Source of the DNA: Stenopsyche tienmushanensis
Lineage: Eukaryota > Arthropoda > Insecta > Trichoptera > Stenopsychidae
DNA: 64,000 bases
Direction of reading: 5' to 3'
Assembly (NCBI GenBank): GCA_008973525.1
Contig: WACJ01000386.1
Location: 62,001-126,000 of the forward strand
Made by a program: the position numbers and the translations under genes. This document shows positions 22,018 to 34,008 of this stretch, piece by piece. The stretch's first letter is position 1. Every line of letters starts with the position of its first letter. The notes below the pieces were generated by a model, which was not told the origin of the DNA, searched no databases, and was given only the letters and a program-made list of their open reading frames with translations.

Positions 22018-22099
22018 TTAAACTGTTTTTCAAGGTAATCTCCATCGAGATCGAAACATTTCTGTAGTCAAAGCACCGTTGTGGCATGACTTCTTCAAT

Positions 22100-23555
22100 T
22101 TGTTCCTTTTATTTTTTTTACTATATTTAAAATACAAAGATTTTGATTAAAAAAACAAATTATGTTCAAAAGAATGAGGATGCCGAATACGTTTTACCAT
22201 AACTGTAGATTCTGATTAATTCATTTTAAATTCAAATCGAGTCTAATCTAAAGTATAATTTCAGTCAGTTTATTAGTTAATATAAATACCGAAGCTAATA
22301 GACATGATGCTTTCACGGGGGAAATGAATGTAAATTTATATTTAATAACATATTTCATCGAGATTATATTAAGCCAACATTGAAGCTACATGCTTCACAT
22401 GAAGTTCTCCTCTATTCAAAGCTAAAATTCGTAAATGTTTTATTATTTAGGCTCTCTTGTAAAATATACACGATTGCTTATATCAAACACGCGTTCAAAG
22501 TCACCCTTCATAATATATGATGCGATTCTGTGAAGAAGCTGATTTCAAATTCGTAACATTCAAGCATCACTTAAGGAGCCTAGAATATTTTAGTATTTTT
22601 ATTTATTATGTCTTTCCTCATTTTGATGTATGTATTTTTGCAATAAAGGCAACAAAAAGCCTTTGATTTGAAACGTGTAGCGCGCCATCTATTATGAATG
22701 GATGTCTCGACGTTGCATAGCTTTGCAGTCCAACAATAGATGGCCTATACGCGTAGAACATCAGTCCGTAAGGAAGCCGTTCTCAATAAAGCCTTAATTA
22801 CTACATTCCTCGAATGAAAACTTGATATCCCGGTACAGTCCCGTAACTCAATCCAATGGAGCGGGAGCGAGAGCCGAAAATAGAGACTGAAATCTTTGAG
22901 TTGAGTTTTCAGGCGAGACGCTTAAATTTAAGGGCGATCGTAAAAGTGCTCGTTATCTGGACCTTAAATAGATAATTAGAGAGTGAAGAAAAGTTCCGTC
23001 CCGCGTTTCAATCAGTTAAGGGACTACCCCTGGAGCGAGTTCGCCCTTCTTTCCCGCGGAAATAACTTAATTCAATTCCAGTCGGTTGCTCGTTAGCACT
23101 CATTTATCAGCGATTCCCTATACACGCCTTTGGATAAAAGCACATCGAGAAACAAAATTGCAGCTTCAACAGTGTACGAATTACTTCGAAACTACTGAAT
23201 GCCTTTGCTTTCAATGGATCTGCTGGAAATATTATGAAACATGCAATGAAAACATTCATCAAGTTTGAACTACATAACATAGGATTCTTAATGTAATAAG
23301 TGTTAAATTAATTTAAAATTGGGATAGTTTGAAATAAACATTAATGGATACCGTTAAAAAATGGCCTGCAAAACTAAGTCAATCAAATAATTGTATGAAG
23401 CGACTGTTAATCCTTTCATTTGATTTGATCCTGCGCGTTTGTCGGCCATTTTGTTCAGTCACAGTAAATTCTTCCAATGGAAAGATAGTCGCGCGCTCCA
23501 GCCACTTCTTGTCCGTGCGAGAACCTCGTGGTTATCCGTTTTTTGACTTTGCAGA
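22100..23555. other. No gene recognised; short inverted repeat at about 22680-22760
   Basis: Mostly unique AT-rich sequence. GCGCCATCTATT and its near-complement AATAGATGGC bracket about 70 bp and could be a very small MITE. The block at about 22830-23080 is less AT-rich, with no open frame of note. Confidence 0.4.
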
Positions 23556-23705
23556 ACAATACCATCACGAATATCCATCAGAAGCTTGTGGAAATTTATG
23601 GTAGTGAAGTGATGAGTACACACCATATCAGGAAGTGGGTTAAGGTTGTTCAGAGAAGGCCGTACTGATACTTATGACGAGGCAAGGAGTGGAAGACCAT
23701 CAGTC
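23556..23705 (+). pseudogene. mariner transposase N-terminal HTH fragment (relic)
   Basis: The + strand encodes IHQKLVEIYGSEVMSTHHIR then KWVK and, after a one-base frameshift, LFREGRTDTYDEARSGRPSV. This is the DNA-binding HTH region at the start of mariner/SETMAR-type transposases (I-x-x-x-L-x-x-[VI]-Y-G-x-x-[AV]-x-S ... W-x-x-x-F-x-x-G-R-x-x-x-x-D-x-x-R-x-G-R-P). It stops within a few bases of 23705, where a TTAA-type repeat begins. No catalytic region follows that repeat. Orientation is opposite to the mariner 3' half at 21.2-22.1 kb, so they are separate copies or rearranged. Confidence 0.8.
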
Positions 23706-23917
23706 GCGCGCGGATTTTATCCGGGCAACAGCCCCTTTCCTTTGTATCCTAGCAGGTAGGCGAAACACTATGAAGGATCATAAAAGCCAATATTCTTTCC
23801 AAGTACTGCCCTAAACACGATACGTAAAATAAAATCACATGATTTTAAATCTGAGTGGGGAAAAAAATGTAGAAACAAAATGTCGAGCCAGACTCGACAT
23901 GGGATCGCAAAGAGTTA
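23706..23917 (-). repeat. TTAA-element terminal block B, copy 1
   Basis: Read on the minus strand from TTAA (near 23914-23917): CTCTTTGCGATCCCATGTCG, then the palindrome TGTCGAGTCTGGCTCGACA, then ATCATGTGATTTTATTTTAC and GATCCTTCATAGTGTTTCGC. The order and text match 61359-61575 closely. TTAA plus a CTCTTTGCG terminus suggests the piggyBac superfamily. The inner end abuts a mariner fragment, so this copy is truncated. Confidence 0.78.
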
Positions 23918-25702
23918 ATATCCACTTTTTTATCTATTAAGCTGAGTCAAATAGCTTTCTTTTATCAAAGCACAAGTACGTAAACTATTGATGCAATAAA
24001 CAATAAATTAAAATAAGAAATTTATTTATTTTATAATATTGACATGGTTGATTTATGTTACCTTGATTCGATGATACGACCTCTCACCAACCGCCTATCT
24101 GCTGGGTTCTAGTATACGCAAAGAAAATTTATTGTTACATTATTATCGTAAATAACATTTTGTTTATTTATAAATGTTATTAGAAACATCGCTAGATGTC
24201 GCTAAGATGTGCCGTTATACAAAATATATATATACATAATTGTACATTATCAAATGGTATTCACAATAAAATTGGATGTAATTAATACAGAACCCTGTAT
24301 TAATTTCACATTTAAATTCATAATTTAAATTACATACTTTTGCGGATATTAACATAATTCCCCTCTCTGATATTGCAGCGAATCTGGAAAGAGTTAAATA
24401 AATTAGTGTGCTTTCTGAAGTTTGAGTATAAAACTGACATTTCTGTTTTAAGAGGAACATTTTTAATCAACTATTTAATTTATATACATTTCTTGAAACA
24501 TATTCCAAACTTACAAGATGAAACATATCATCAGACTGGATACGTTTTAATTGTAGCAAAGAATTAAAATTAATCTGTTGTTTATATTTGAAAAGATTTG
24601 AGAAAATCATTTAAATTGATTTTAAATGGTTCTAAATACATACATACCAACGTTTAAAGCTTGACATATGATGGCACGGTAATAATTTACCAGGATTATG
24701 TCCTAAAAATAAATCTGGAATGCTTCTTTTAAATCACATTTACCATATGGGTTACAACAACTTAAAGAGGAATGTTAGATGGATATATTAATGGAAAATG
24801 TGCAATAAATATGAATATAATAATATAGAACTCAAAGAACCTAATCTTATTTGAATTAAATTGTACGACAACATCAAGACGCTCATTACTTCAGAATAGT
24901 AATCATATTATGAAGGGTCTATGTAACTTACTTTTATATCATATCATGTAGCAAATTGGCAAACGCATAATTGATGAACAATATTTGTGATGGGAAACGT
25001 CTGTGAGAATTAAAATCACTGAGACAGGTAAATAATAAATTGATCATACAGTTGTACAACAATTTGCAGCGATGCTCCGCATACATGCATATTAATATCT
25101 GGATTGTAAAACAAACAAACTCGAAACAACTATTCCTTGTGTCGCTGTGTTTGATTACCACTTCCAGTGGTTGTCAAAATTTCCGTAAACTAATGTAGCT
25201 ATCGAGCCACAAAAGCTTGAAAGCTGAAACAGCATGTGAAGTGTATGCTAATTAAGCTGAGATATGCATTTCATTAGGATTTCCCAGGGATTTGCAGCAA
25301 TATAATTTTATTATCTAACAGCAAGTATAATCAATTTTATTTTCACGTATTACAAAGTGCATTTAACAGCATTTGCCGCAATGAATCGCTATAACAGAAG
25401 ATCTTTTAAAAACAATAAGTGTCCAATGAGGAGTTGCAAATGGAGCAGGAGCAGGGAGAAGATTGCGAGAGGTCACAGCTTCTTACGGTATCTGCAACAG
25501 GATGCTTGAATTGCTATTATATTTGTTGATGCTATGAAGACGCCACATGTGTGACAATTAAGGTTTGTTATAATTTGAATATGTCAACACTATGTAACAA
25601 CAACGGAGAAGAGTTATTCTCGTCGCACAAGTGAGCCGGATGTCGTGCAAAAGTGTCTGCTGAATATTTATCCATGCGAAGCAGTGGCGATCAAACTTCG
25701 CC
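23918..25702. other. No gene recognised
   Basis: AT-rich, with short open frames only. The 75- to 81-codon frames on the minus strand consist of AT-driven residues and show no domain. Confidence 0.4.
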
Positions 25703-25834
25703 TTAACACATTGTATGCGGGTCCGGTTTCTAATGAATGTGTGTTGGGTTTGTGTGGACGATAAGTGGTGGACATACGAATATAGTATCTATATTTAACT
25801 CGATTTAAAATTAGCTCACTAATCAAAGGGTTAA
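25703..25834. mobile_element. Short TTAA MITE containing block C
   Basis: TTAA at 25703 is followed by CACATTGTATGCGGGTCCGG. At the other end ACTAATCAAAGGG precedes TTAA at 25831-25834, whose complement CCCTTTGATTAG has a similar layout to the left end. Between them lies block C in minus orientation (GTGTGGACGATAAGTGGTGG). TTAA on both sides suggests a piggyBac-type non-autonomous element. Confidence 0.65.
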
Positions 25835-27321
25835 ATAGGCTCTTGTTCTGCAGTGGACAGCTTGTGGATGTACTATATTTTTTCAGAGCTTGATTAAAAG
25901 AAAGAGTTCGAATCGGAACCGAATCCTTTTTTTGAAAAAAAAAACTAACCAAAACAGGAGCTGAACCGGTTTGAAAATATCAGTTTATTTCAGTTTGGCA
26001 CATGTCTTACACGAAAGAAACTTTTGTTGATTTTTGTGTTGATATAATCTCGATTGTATTAATATATACTGGATTTGAAAATACTGAGACGATTAATAAA
26101 GTCGTACAGGGACGTCCGTGAGTGAGTGATTTGCAACAATAATTAAATTACAATTTAAAAATAATGATAATTTAGCTACTCACTCATAGATTATTTTCTC
26201 TACTACCTAAATTATAATTCATATCCAAATAAATATATTCTTCATTTATCACATGTGGAAGACAAATGGGAAAACATTACATGAAAAACCCTTTCCCTAG
26301 TAAGGTTTGAACCGGAATAAAAATCGAATCAAAAAAATATCGGTTCGAAGCTCTGGTTAAAAATGTCATAATTGTTTTTATGTGTATCTTCAAAATTAAA
26401 GTAAAACACTGCAATCATATCCTATCAAATAATATTGTATTACAGAAAAATGTGTACAGAAGAGTGTCCCCTGATTCGATATCGCAAAGGGTTTTTGAGG
26501 GGGGCAAATGCCTCAAAGGCATATTCTAACAATGCATATTTTTTCGTTTGAAACACGACTGATTAGTCACATTACTAAAAACATCCCTTGTATGACATTC
26601 AACTATTTTTGGATATTGTATTTGACAGCTTAAATGCGCCTTTGACGATAATGCCTTGTGCAATTTTATGATAAGATTTATGACCTTTAAGGGTTGCCTT
26701 TGTCGTTTTTAATTGTTTAACACTTAAAATATGAAATAGCGTTTATTCAAACTGATGAAATTATTTTAAATGCAAACTGGACATGGACAAAAAACTCATT
26801 AAAAAGGTGCATTTTTAAGTCAAAAATTTAAAGTTTATTTTCGTGCATGATAAAGCAATGATAATGCGACAAAAGTGTTCCAAAAAATATCAACAAGTTA
26901 AATCTGAACGAATTATGTAATACAACATATTCATCAAGCGTTATTCCATTTTATAACCATTTATTCTGCTCTATGGAATTTATTAAAAAAAAGTAATTAT
27001 GTAAAGAGAATAAATTTTCATTGAATACAAAAACATCAAAAGGGCCGTCAATATAGAGCTCTTGGAGTGATAATATAAACATTTGATAACATGGCTATGA
27101 CCCTTTCCTTTTAAAAGGTAATAAAAATGTCTACTATGGACTGCTTTTTGAGATTAAATAATGATGATGATTAAAGCAGCAACAGTGTCTACAAATAGTA
27201 ATTTCATTTAAAATTCAAAACTAATGGATAAAATAGGGAGTCACGGTAGACAGCCTGCACTATATGGTTAAATTATTACGATATTTTATCAGTAAAAGAA
27301 CGACATTCAAGTTTTCATGTA
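25835..27321. other. No gene recognised
   Basis: AT-rich unique sequence without frames above about 60 codons and without repeat copies from elsewhere in the window. Confidence 0.45.
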
Positions 27322-27411
27322 CAGTCAACCTTTCTATAGCGTCTGCTTCGTTTGTAATGCCTTAATTTTTTATAACGTGGTCCATATCTCGCTATAGAAG
27401 GATTGACTGTG
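27322..27411. mobile_element. pogo/Tigger-like TA MITE, copy 2
   Basis: Begins CAGTCAACCTTTCTATAGCG after a TA and ends CGCTATAGAAGGATTGACTG. The ends form about 20-bp inverted repeats with one or two mismatches. About 90 bp long, non-coding, and the best-preserved of four copies. Confidence 0.85.
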
Positions 27412-28305
27412 TATATTTTAATAAAAATGCTAAAATCATAAAATACAAATTATATTTTTTCTTTGGAATATATTGATATGGAGTAAAATATTGTGACCCT
27501 AAAGATGCTGAATTGAACCTAAGACCGCAAAGAATTCATTGCATTCATGGAAGTAGGATTAAAGTATAAGAAAGTGTGACATAATAGTTATATTTGGGTG
27601 GCACGAAATCGACTTTCATCACAGTTTTCATAGAATAGTTATTCGAGTTGAAGGCTGTATTCAGTCATATCGATATTAAATATTGTTGTAGTTGGGAGCG
27701 CCACTGTCGACACCAATTTATCACTCTAAATCAAGATGACGTCTTTTGAATTGATGTCCATTAAAAGACGTACGATCCTCGCGGGTTCCATACGAAAAAA
27801 TGAAATATGGAGCGCGCATTGTTGTCGACTATTTATGATGGCTCAATCTTCCGGATAATGCAATCTTTACAACGTCGTAAATTTTATTTCTGGTTGAGCA
27901 TAATGCCCAAATAAATATGTATTACAACCTTAAGCAAAAAGGATCTCTTCCGTGTGGCAGGCAACAAATTGTCGACGATGACAACTTTCGTCTAGCGGAG
28001 AAATGTATGTACTACCAAACGACATTATGATTTTAATAAACTCTTCATGCTTCGATTGCCATTTTTTGGTATGAAAAAATTAATAATACATTTTGATACT
28101 TGCCATTACATGAAATGAAATATGATCCGGTTTCGATGATAAAAAAAAAACAACAATAAATAAGCCTTTCTACTCGCTACATTCATATTCTGTTTGGAAG
28201 AAATGCGATCAAGCGTAAATATATCCTACCCGTGGTAGATCTTGAATAAACTTATGCTCTAAAAAATATATTGAAATCACTATTATCGTGAAATATTTTT
28301 TAGTT
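27412..28305. other. No gene recognised
   Basis: AT-rich sequence with no frame of note and no recognised repeat. Confidence 0.45.
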
Positions 28306-28319
28306 TTAAATCACGAATC

Positions 28320-28867
28320 TTTTTTTCCCTGTGGGAGGGGAATCTTCGCAGCCATGGTATTCCACGGATGGGCTCTTACAAGCCAAGACACCATTCGCGG
28401 GTAGTGTAGGATTGTACTCACTAAACACCCTCCCTTGTCCTTCTCTGTCCCCCTGGTATTGTTTTCCAGATTGCTTCAGGAGGACAGGTAGTCTGGCCTG
28501 AAGTGATTGGCCCTATTGTTGCGGATGGTTCTTTGCCAATCCGCTTCAGGTACGCACCGAAGCATCCATGCCCAGTGAGCACCTGAGTCAAGCGGTAGGT
28601 TGTTTCACCGTGTTCCCGGGCCCTCAGCCGACTTATGACCGAGATAAGTCGATGGGTCCATCTTCCCTTGCTGGACTGATCCCATCTCCGTTGCCAGGCT
28701 TCCCTCAGTTTCTGGTCATTTGCGATTTTTAGGATCTTCATAGCCCAAGGCCCTCTTCTTTGCCTGGAGGTCAAGCGGAGTTATTCCAGCGATCAGGAGC
28801 ACTGCTTCTTCAGATACAGTTCTGTATGCTGTGGTGCTGTTTGATCTGCTGATCTACTTGTTGTGTA
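28320..28867 (-). mobile_element. R1/Jockey-like LINE, 5'-truncated 3' end with 14-bp target duplication
   Basis: The minus strand encodes TAYRTVSEEAVLLIAGITPL then DLQAKKRA (about 28845-28770), and in the next part (28774-28421) RWDQSSKGRWTHRLISVISR, HGETTYRLTQVLTGHGCFGA and YLKRIGKEPSA. These are the conserved C-terminal motifs of R1-type and related non-LTR elements: A-Y-R-T-V-S, D-L, K-G-R-W-T, L-T-x-[VL]-L-T-G-H-G-C-F, then Y-L-x-R. The zinc-knuckle cysteines that normally follow are degraded. A T-run at 28320 is the A-tail on the other strand. TTAAATCACGAATC flanks the insert exactly at 28306-28319 and 28868-28881. Truncation left about 550 bp. Exact clade needs a tree. Confidence 0.9.
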
Positions 28868-28940
28868 TTAAATCACGAATCAAGAAATATTATTTTTTCT
28901 TAACGCGTAGATTGGACTCGTGTGATACAGAAAGAGAATT

Positions 28941-29135
28941 TGAGCACATTGAGTGCGGAGATTAGTGAATCGGAGACAGAGACGGGTGTTTTGCGTCTCA
29001 TCATGTACTCGTACATCGATGGTAAGGTCGTACTGTAAAGGGACTCCTACACGTCTAAATATTCTCTAATATTGGGATTCATAGGGCTTAATTTTCAATG
29101 TCGTGCTTCTATTTGTAATAAAACATTATTATATA
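28941..29135 (+). repeat. Interspersed repeat block A, copy 1
   Basis: Shares TGAATCGGAGACAGAGACGG, TTTTGCGTCTCATCAT and ACGTCTAAATATTCTC with 34009-34190, and shorter parts with 48446-48495, 54868-55020 (inverted) and 61585-61740. Non-coding. Block C does not follow it here. Confidence 0.7.
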
Positions 29136-32100
29136 ATGAGTTTTACGTATAATCATACGTATAATCACAAAACCTGTGTTTATTAGAACGATGATCGGAG
29201 GTCTTGCTTCTTTAAATCATAATATAAAACGAAAGATACATATTATCACTGTAAGTATGTATTTATGTCGTCTGTGTGGCGGTGATAATACTTGGAAAGT
29301 AAAAATGTTTCCCTGCTGGATACGAAGCGGGATATGAAGTTTCATCAGTAAGTAATATTATGTTATATATTGTAGACAGAAAATAATATCCACCGAGTTT
29401 TAATGCAAAAATGTATTTCATAACAGATTTATTTTTCGATTTTCATATAAACGAACACAACTGATGATTATAGAAGCAATTGAACATGTTGCAAAATAGT
29501 CAAGTGCATTTACGTTTTAAATCTAGGGCGTAGAACAATTAGTTATTATCACAATCTTATCGAATCGGTTTTCCCTGTTTAACTCCTATTTTTCAAAACG
29601 TATATTAATGAGGTGATAGCAATGAATGAGTTGATATTGCAATAAGCACATAGTTCTGCAATTGTAATATGATTGCAATGAATCTTATGTTTAAATCCAA
29701 TATTTGTTACTTTGCAGTATTCTTATATGTATATATAAATGAATGTCTGTGGTTTGTGGTCCGTTTGTCCCGTATACGTTTCTATATCATTCATTCGATT
29801 GCGATGAAACATTAGGGAGTTGTTGTAAACACTTCCGTGAATATTTTTGAATTTTTACAAGCATTGTTTATGTATGCAATTTTTTTTTCGGCGGTTGAGT
29901 TCCACTCACGGAATCCTAACCTGAAGCAATAAATCACGTAACTGTATTGGTGAGTTTTTCAAATTATTATTGCAACTCATGCCGCGTACTCGCAAGTTTT
30001 AAATAAAATAATATTCAATAAATATGAAATGACGATCGCATTTAGGAATCGATCTCTCTAGAGAATTTTGATGACAATGATGAATATGCCGATCAAAAAT
30101 GATTATTTACAGTGTCATTTTAAGTCTTAATAATGGTCTCATTGTTGTTTTGGAAAATGGTATGCATAGTCGGATTGTAGGTTGGCTGGCGCTATAAAGT
30201 ATTCAAATATTCGTGGAGCTTTCTAAATATTATATGAACAATGATTTTCGAGGTCGAAGACGTTCCGAGATGTTCTCTCCTCATTTAGCATTGTCTGGTC
30301 CATTTGGCAGAAATATTGCTGCTCCCAAACGACAGAATGCGAATGTTTGGCGGGCGCCGTTTCACACTTTGCATACTTGATTGCCTAAAATGACTTTTTA
30401 ATGACGCTTCTAATAGCTTTCCATGTCATTTACGCGGCCAGGTGAGCCTCTTTCAATGTTGCCAATTGGCCACCGGAAGTCCTCTTTCCCGCCGGACGGA
30501 AGCGGAAGGGCATTTTTCTATGGCCGGCCAACTTCTCACGGCGCTTCATCTACGGAATTATGGCACATTTAGTGGACGATAGCTGTCTCGCTTTCCAATG
30601 CCAAAAACGAAACCGCTTATTTGCGTATCGCGTGATCTACTTGCAAATTATGCAAATGTGTCATCATCAATTTCATGTAATCATTCCTTTGTTATACGCG
30701 CTGTGATTGATATTACTTGTTATAACATCAAATATGCCCCCTCCCATTAGTACATCCGGGATTTCGTGAAAACTTACTTTTTAATCATAATTTAATGTAT
30801 GAAAATGTCGACAAACAGATCTAAAATATTTATATTTATGACCATAAAAATTCCATATAATACGCGGAAAAAGGCACACTGTGAAATGAGTATTTGTACA
30901 ATATGAACTCCACTATAAATTGCAGAGATTTGAAAAGTAAGCTTGTTGAGCTTCTGACTTCTTGATTCAGTTTTGTACAACAATACCTTAACAACTAACG
31001 CCAAACTTGTATTATACACATTTCTTACCATTTTCAGGATACGAAGCAAGTTCTCTCAAAATAATTTTCATTATTTTTTTATTTTAAACAGTCTTTGTAT
31101 ACAGATAAAATATGGATCCATCACTTCATACTTGAGACGAAGGCTCTAAAGAAGGCGACGACAGTTCTGTCTGCAGGCAAAGTCATGGCGTCAATTTAAA
31201 TATTATAAATAGGGTTTAGAAGCTATTGAACATTGTTAGGAAAAGTGTATCGAGCTGAAAGGAGACTATGTTGAGAAATAAATATTTAGATTAGGTACTT
31301 CTGGAACTACCCTCGGATGTGGATAAGAGGTGCGAATATTATTAAATGTGCTGATTTGAATCTATCTAAGAACGTGCGTTTAAAAGCGATCATTTTGATA
31401 TGGCGAGTAATGATAAAAACGAATATGTATTATTCGTGTCGTATTTTTAAGGTACTTCCGTAACCACAGAGTATAGAAAGCATTCATAAAAGTCGTAATC
31501 AAAATCTTGTCTGATGTTCTTTTCTTGTGAATACATTGTGAAGTATGGCAGTAATCGCAGCCAAATTAAGGCTGTCGTGCTCGACCTTTCAATTCCGCTT
31601 TCTCTCCTAATCTACGACGCCGATTTGGTCACGCACAATCGAGATCAAATGGTAAATCACAGTATTTTTGCAATGGACCAGATCATAGGATCAATTTCTA
31701 GTATAAATAGAAATTATTTTTAAAAGGTTGGGGAACGAAAGAATAGTTGCAATGCAAAGCGCGAGCAAAAAGTCGACAACCCTGACCGCTGCAAGCCCAG
31801 ATGCATGATTGCAGTTGCACGCACTTGCACGGTGACGTTCGTTCCTGTCCCGTTATTTGCTCCACCTAACACTGCCTCCTCTAACCGACATCGTTCCACT
31901 TTCTGCTCTTCTATTTTTCATACAAAAAATATTCTTTACATCCTTATTGCTTTTTAAACCAATATAGAAGTTGAAGAACAACGCAGCACTTTGTCTAAAA
32001 TAGGCTCATTTATACTCGAATTATTTATACTAATAAAATAAAGAGAAGATAAACAACACTTTTTTTATCTAATGAACGAAACGTCTCGAGCGATTTAAGA

Positions 32101-32978
32101 CGTTCCATGCATTCGAGCGAAGAAGTGCATTCCTCTTTTTCTGGCACAAAATAGACCAGAAATAATCGTCGCCTTCGAACGAATTTTTTGTTTCGACTAC
32201 TTCCAGAATGTAGGTGAAAATTAGTATTTTCAGCTTTTCTATTATAATATATCTATAATTGATAAATTTTCTTCGAAGACTTTAGGATAATTGCCATGTG
32301 GTACGAAGAAGTAAGAAAAACCGAAAGATACATCTTTGCGCGCTGATCTGACAAAATTTACAACATCCCGTATCTATAGCAGCCTCAAGAAATTTAACCT
32401 ATCACCCTCAATAATGAGAACCTTTAGAAAATATTTACCCTAGCCTGGCAATAAGGCTTGCGAGAAAATAGTACATTAAGCTCCCTGCGACTTTTCTTCC
32501 GATCGATATAACCAATCATCTGTCCAATAGAGAATACTAAGATATAATGTGGTTTCCATCAAAATGTTTCCCCCAGCACGAAGTGTACCGGTGAAAATGC
32601 GGTTTCCATGCAGTGTAATAAGATTGGAAGTCTTCGTTGTTAACTCCTTTAGCTCTCTGTCACGCCTCATTGGATAGTTTCTACAGTATCAACACACCTT
32701 TCATCGCATTATTAGCTTGAAACTTATGGCTGCTTTATGGTGGTAATTGATTTGCTTGCTAAATAATCACATACAAGGTTGCATATATATGCATCCACAA
32801 GACGAGGATGGAATTGGCACGAAGAATGAAACTAAAAAAATGGGACAAAAAAAGAAGCACGCCGTGTTAGTCACAACGACTAACATTAACTTTAAGATTA
32901 CAATTTAATCGTCTAAAGTTATTTTATATTACGATTTTCTATTGCCCTATTGGAGGTAACTCGCATATTTATAATATA
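29136..32978. other. Unique sequence; no gene recognised
   Basis: Contains one probable repeat (29735-29830, separate entry) and two less AT-rich unique blocks at about 30250-30620 and 31500-31900 with no convincing open frame. The rest is AT-rich and featureless by eye. Confidence 0.4.
29735..29830 (+). repeat. Repeat of the ATGAATGTCTGT...CGATTGCGATGAAA type
   Basis: The run of ATATATAAATGAATGTCTGT, GTCCGTTTGTCCCGTATACG and TTCGATTGCGATGAAA resembles a widespread insect repeat pattern that I recall near Helitron-like or other decayed elements. I see no second copy in the window, so the class is uncertain. Confidence 0.3.
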
Positions 32979-33870
32979 CAGTGCCGCTCAAAACTATTCA
33001 AATGTTTTCCAAGCTTTTCTTTTCACTTTGTTTTTGTCGAATCAGACCCCATTTAATGGATTATGGATTTAATCGAAAGAAAAATCATTTGAACAGTTTT
33101 GTTAATTACTTTTTAGGGCCACATTTTACGTCAATTACGGCTTGCAATCGACTAAACATTGAAGAAATGAGCTTCTGACATTGTTCCATAGTGATGTTGT
33201 CCCATTCCGCTAACCAGGGCACACTTGACTTGATACCAGATTCATTCAATTCCAGAGACTGAACCCTCTATTACCCTTACCCTCTATTAGAGTGCAGTAG
33301 CCAGGGTCAAGGGCCATAAAACATGCCCAAATCATGACTTGTCCGTCTCCGCGCTTGACATTTGGTTGAGTTGACTTGCTCTCGGGACTTCTTCCGGCCT
33401 TGAACCAGCTCCACTGCAAACCATCCGATAGAATACAGTTGACTTTCGTTTCATCCGACCAGATAACCCGTTTCCAATCCTCTAAAGTCCAGTTGATGTA
33501 GGCTTTTGCAAATTCAAGCCTCTTCCGGGAGTAGTGCGAAGTTAGCTTTTTGCTCTTTTTAACAGAGAGATAACCAGCAGTCTTGAGTGCCTTTGCAACT
33601 GTCATTCGAATGACGTCTACTTGAATAAATTCATTGACTTGAGCCGCAATCTGCACGGCGTTATCAACTAGAATTTGATCCGTCACCCGACACACTTGAC
33701 GGATACCGCGCTCTGTCAGCTTCCGCGGTCTTCCTCCTTTGTTCTTTGGACAAACATCGGACAGGTCCTTGCGAATAGTACTCATTGAGCCAACGCTGAC
33801 TCCCGCATGGTCCACGATGACTCGGTAGGGCGTATTGGAACGCAGCAGGATCTCGACTTGTTGCTGTTGC
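32979..33870 (-). mobile_element. Tc1-like transposon, internally deleted, one terminal repeat present
   Basis: The 3' end on the minus strand carries the Tc1-type terminal repeat (+ strand CAGTGCCGCTCAAAACTATT, 32979 on) after a TA. The transposase relic lies upstream of it. The opposite terminal repeat is not visible before the block A repeat at 34.0 kb, so the 5' end is lost. Confidence 0.82.
33106..33870 (-). pseudogene. Tc1-like transposase missing its catalytic centre (relic)
   Basis: The longest open part is 33815-33246 (190 codons); the homologous frame continues upstream to a stop near 33870. In order: VEILLRSNTPYRVIVDHAGV and GSMSTIRKDL (first HTH), KNKGGRPRKLTERG (the hinge G-R-P-R), ISHYSRKRLEFAKAY-like segment, WKRVIWSDETKVN with the first catalytic Asp, then QWSWFKAGRSP and ALDPGYCTLIEGKGN. 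After a deletion near 33285-33245 the frame resumes with GIKSSVPWLAEWDNITMEQC and ISSMFSRLQAVIDVKCGPKK, ending at 33106. The second catalytic Asp and the third acidic residue (the D-N-A-x-x-H and D-L-N-P-I-E motifs) are both gone. Even if expressed it could bind ends but not cut DNA. Confidence 0.9.
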
Positions 33871-34008
33871 TAAGAGGCTTCATAGAACAGAGGGCTAAGT
33901 CGGTAAATATCGACAGAGAAGCCTGTATACACAAAACTGTTCAATTAACAATTAAGTATAAACCTGAAATAGAATTTACACCAAATAAATAATTAGGCTG
34001 CAAACGAT

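Larger units (their letters stand above)
21247..22095 (-). mobile_element. mariner 3' half, split by a piggyBac insertion
   Basis: On the minus strand, about 22070-22022 encodes LQKCFDLDGDYLEKQF, the C-terminal signature of mariner transposases (W-Q-K-C-[IV]-x-x-x-G-x-Y-[FIV]-E-K). The sequence after the 21299-22017 piggyBac copy resumes with RNFPTQPYFLDDL-like codons and a terminal repeat (+ strand GGTCATCCAGAAAGTAAGGTT at 21249). Joined across the insertion, the C-terminus and the 3' end have the close spacing expected of mariner. The upstream transposase is missing. The same terminus occurs alone at 8.4 and 47.5 kb. Confidence 0.75.
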
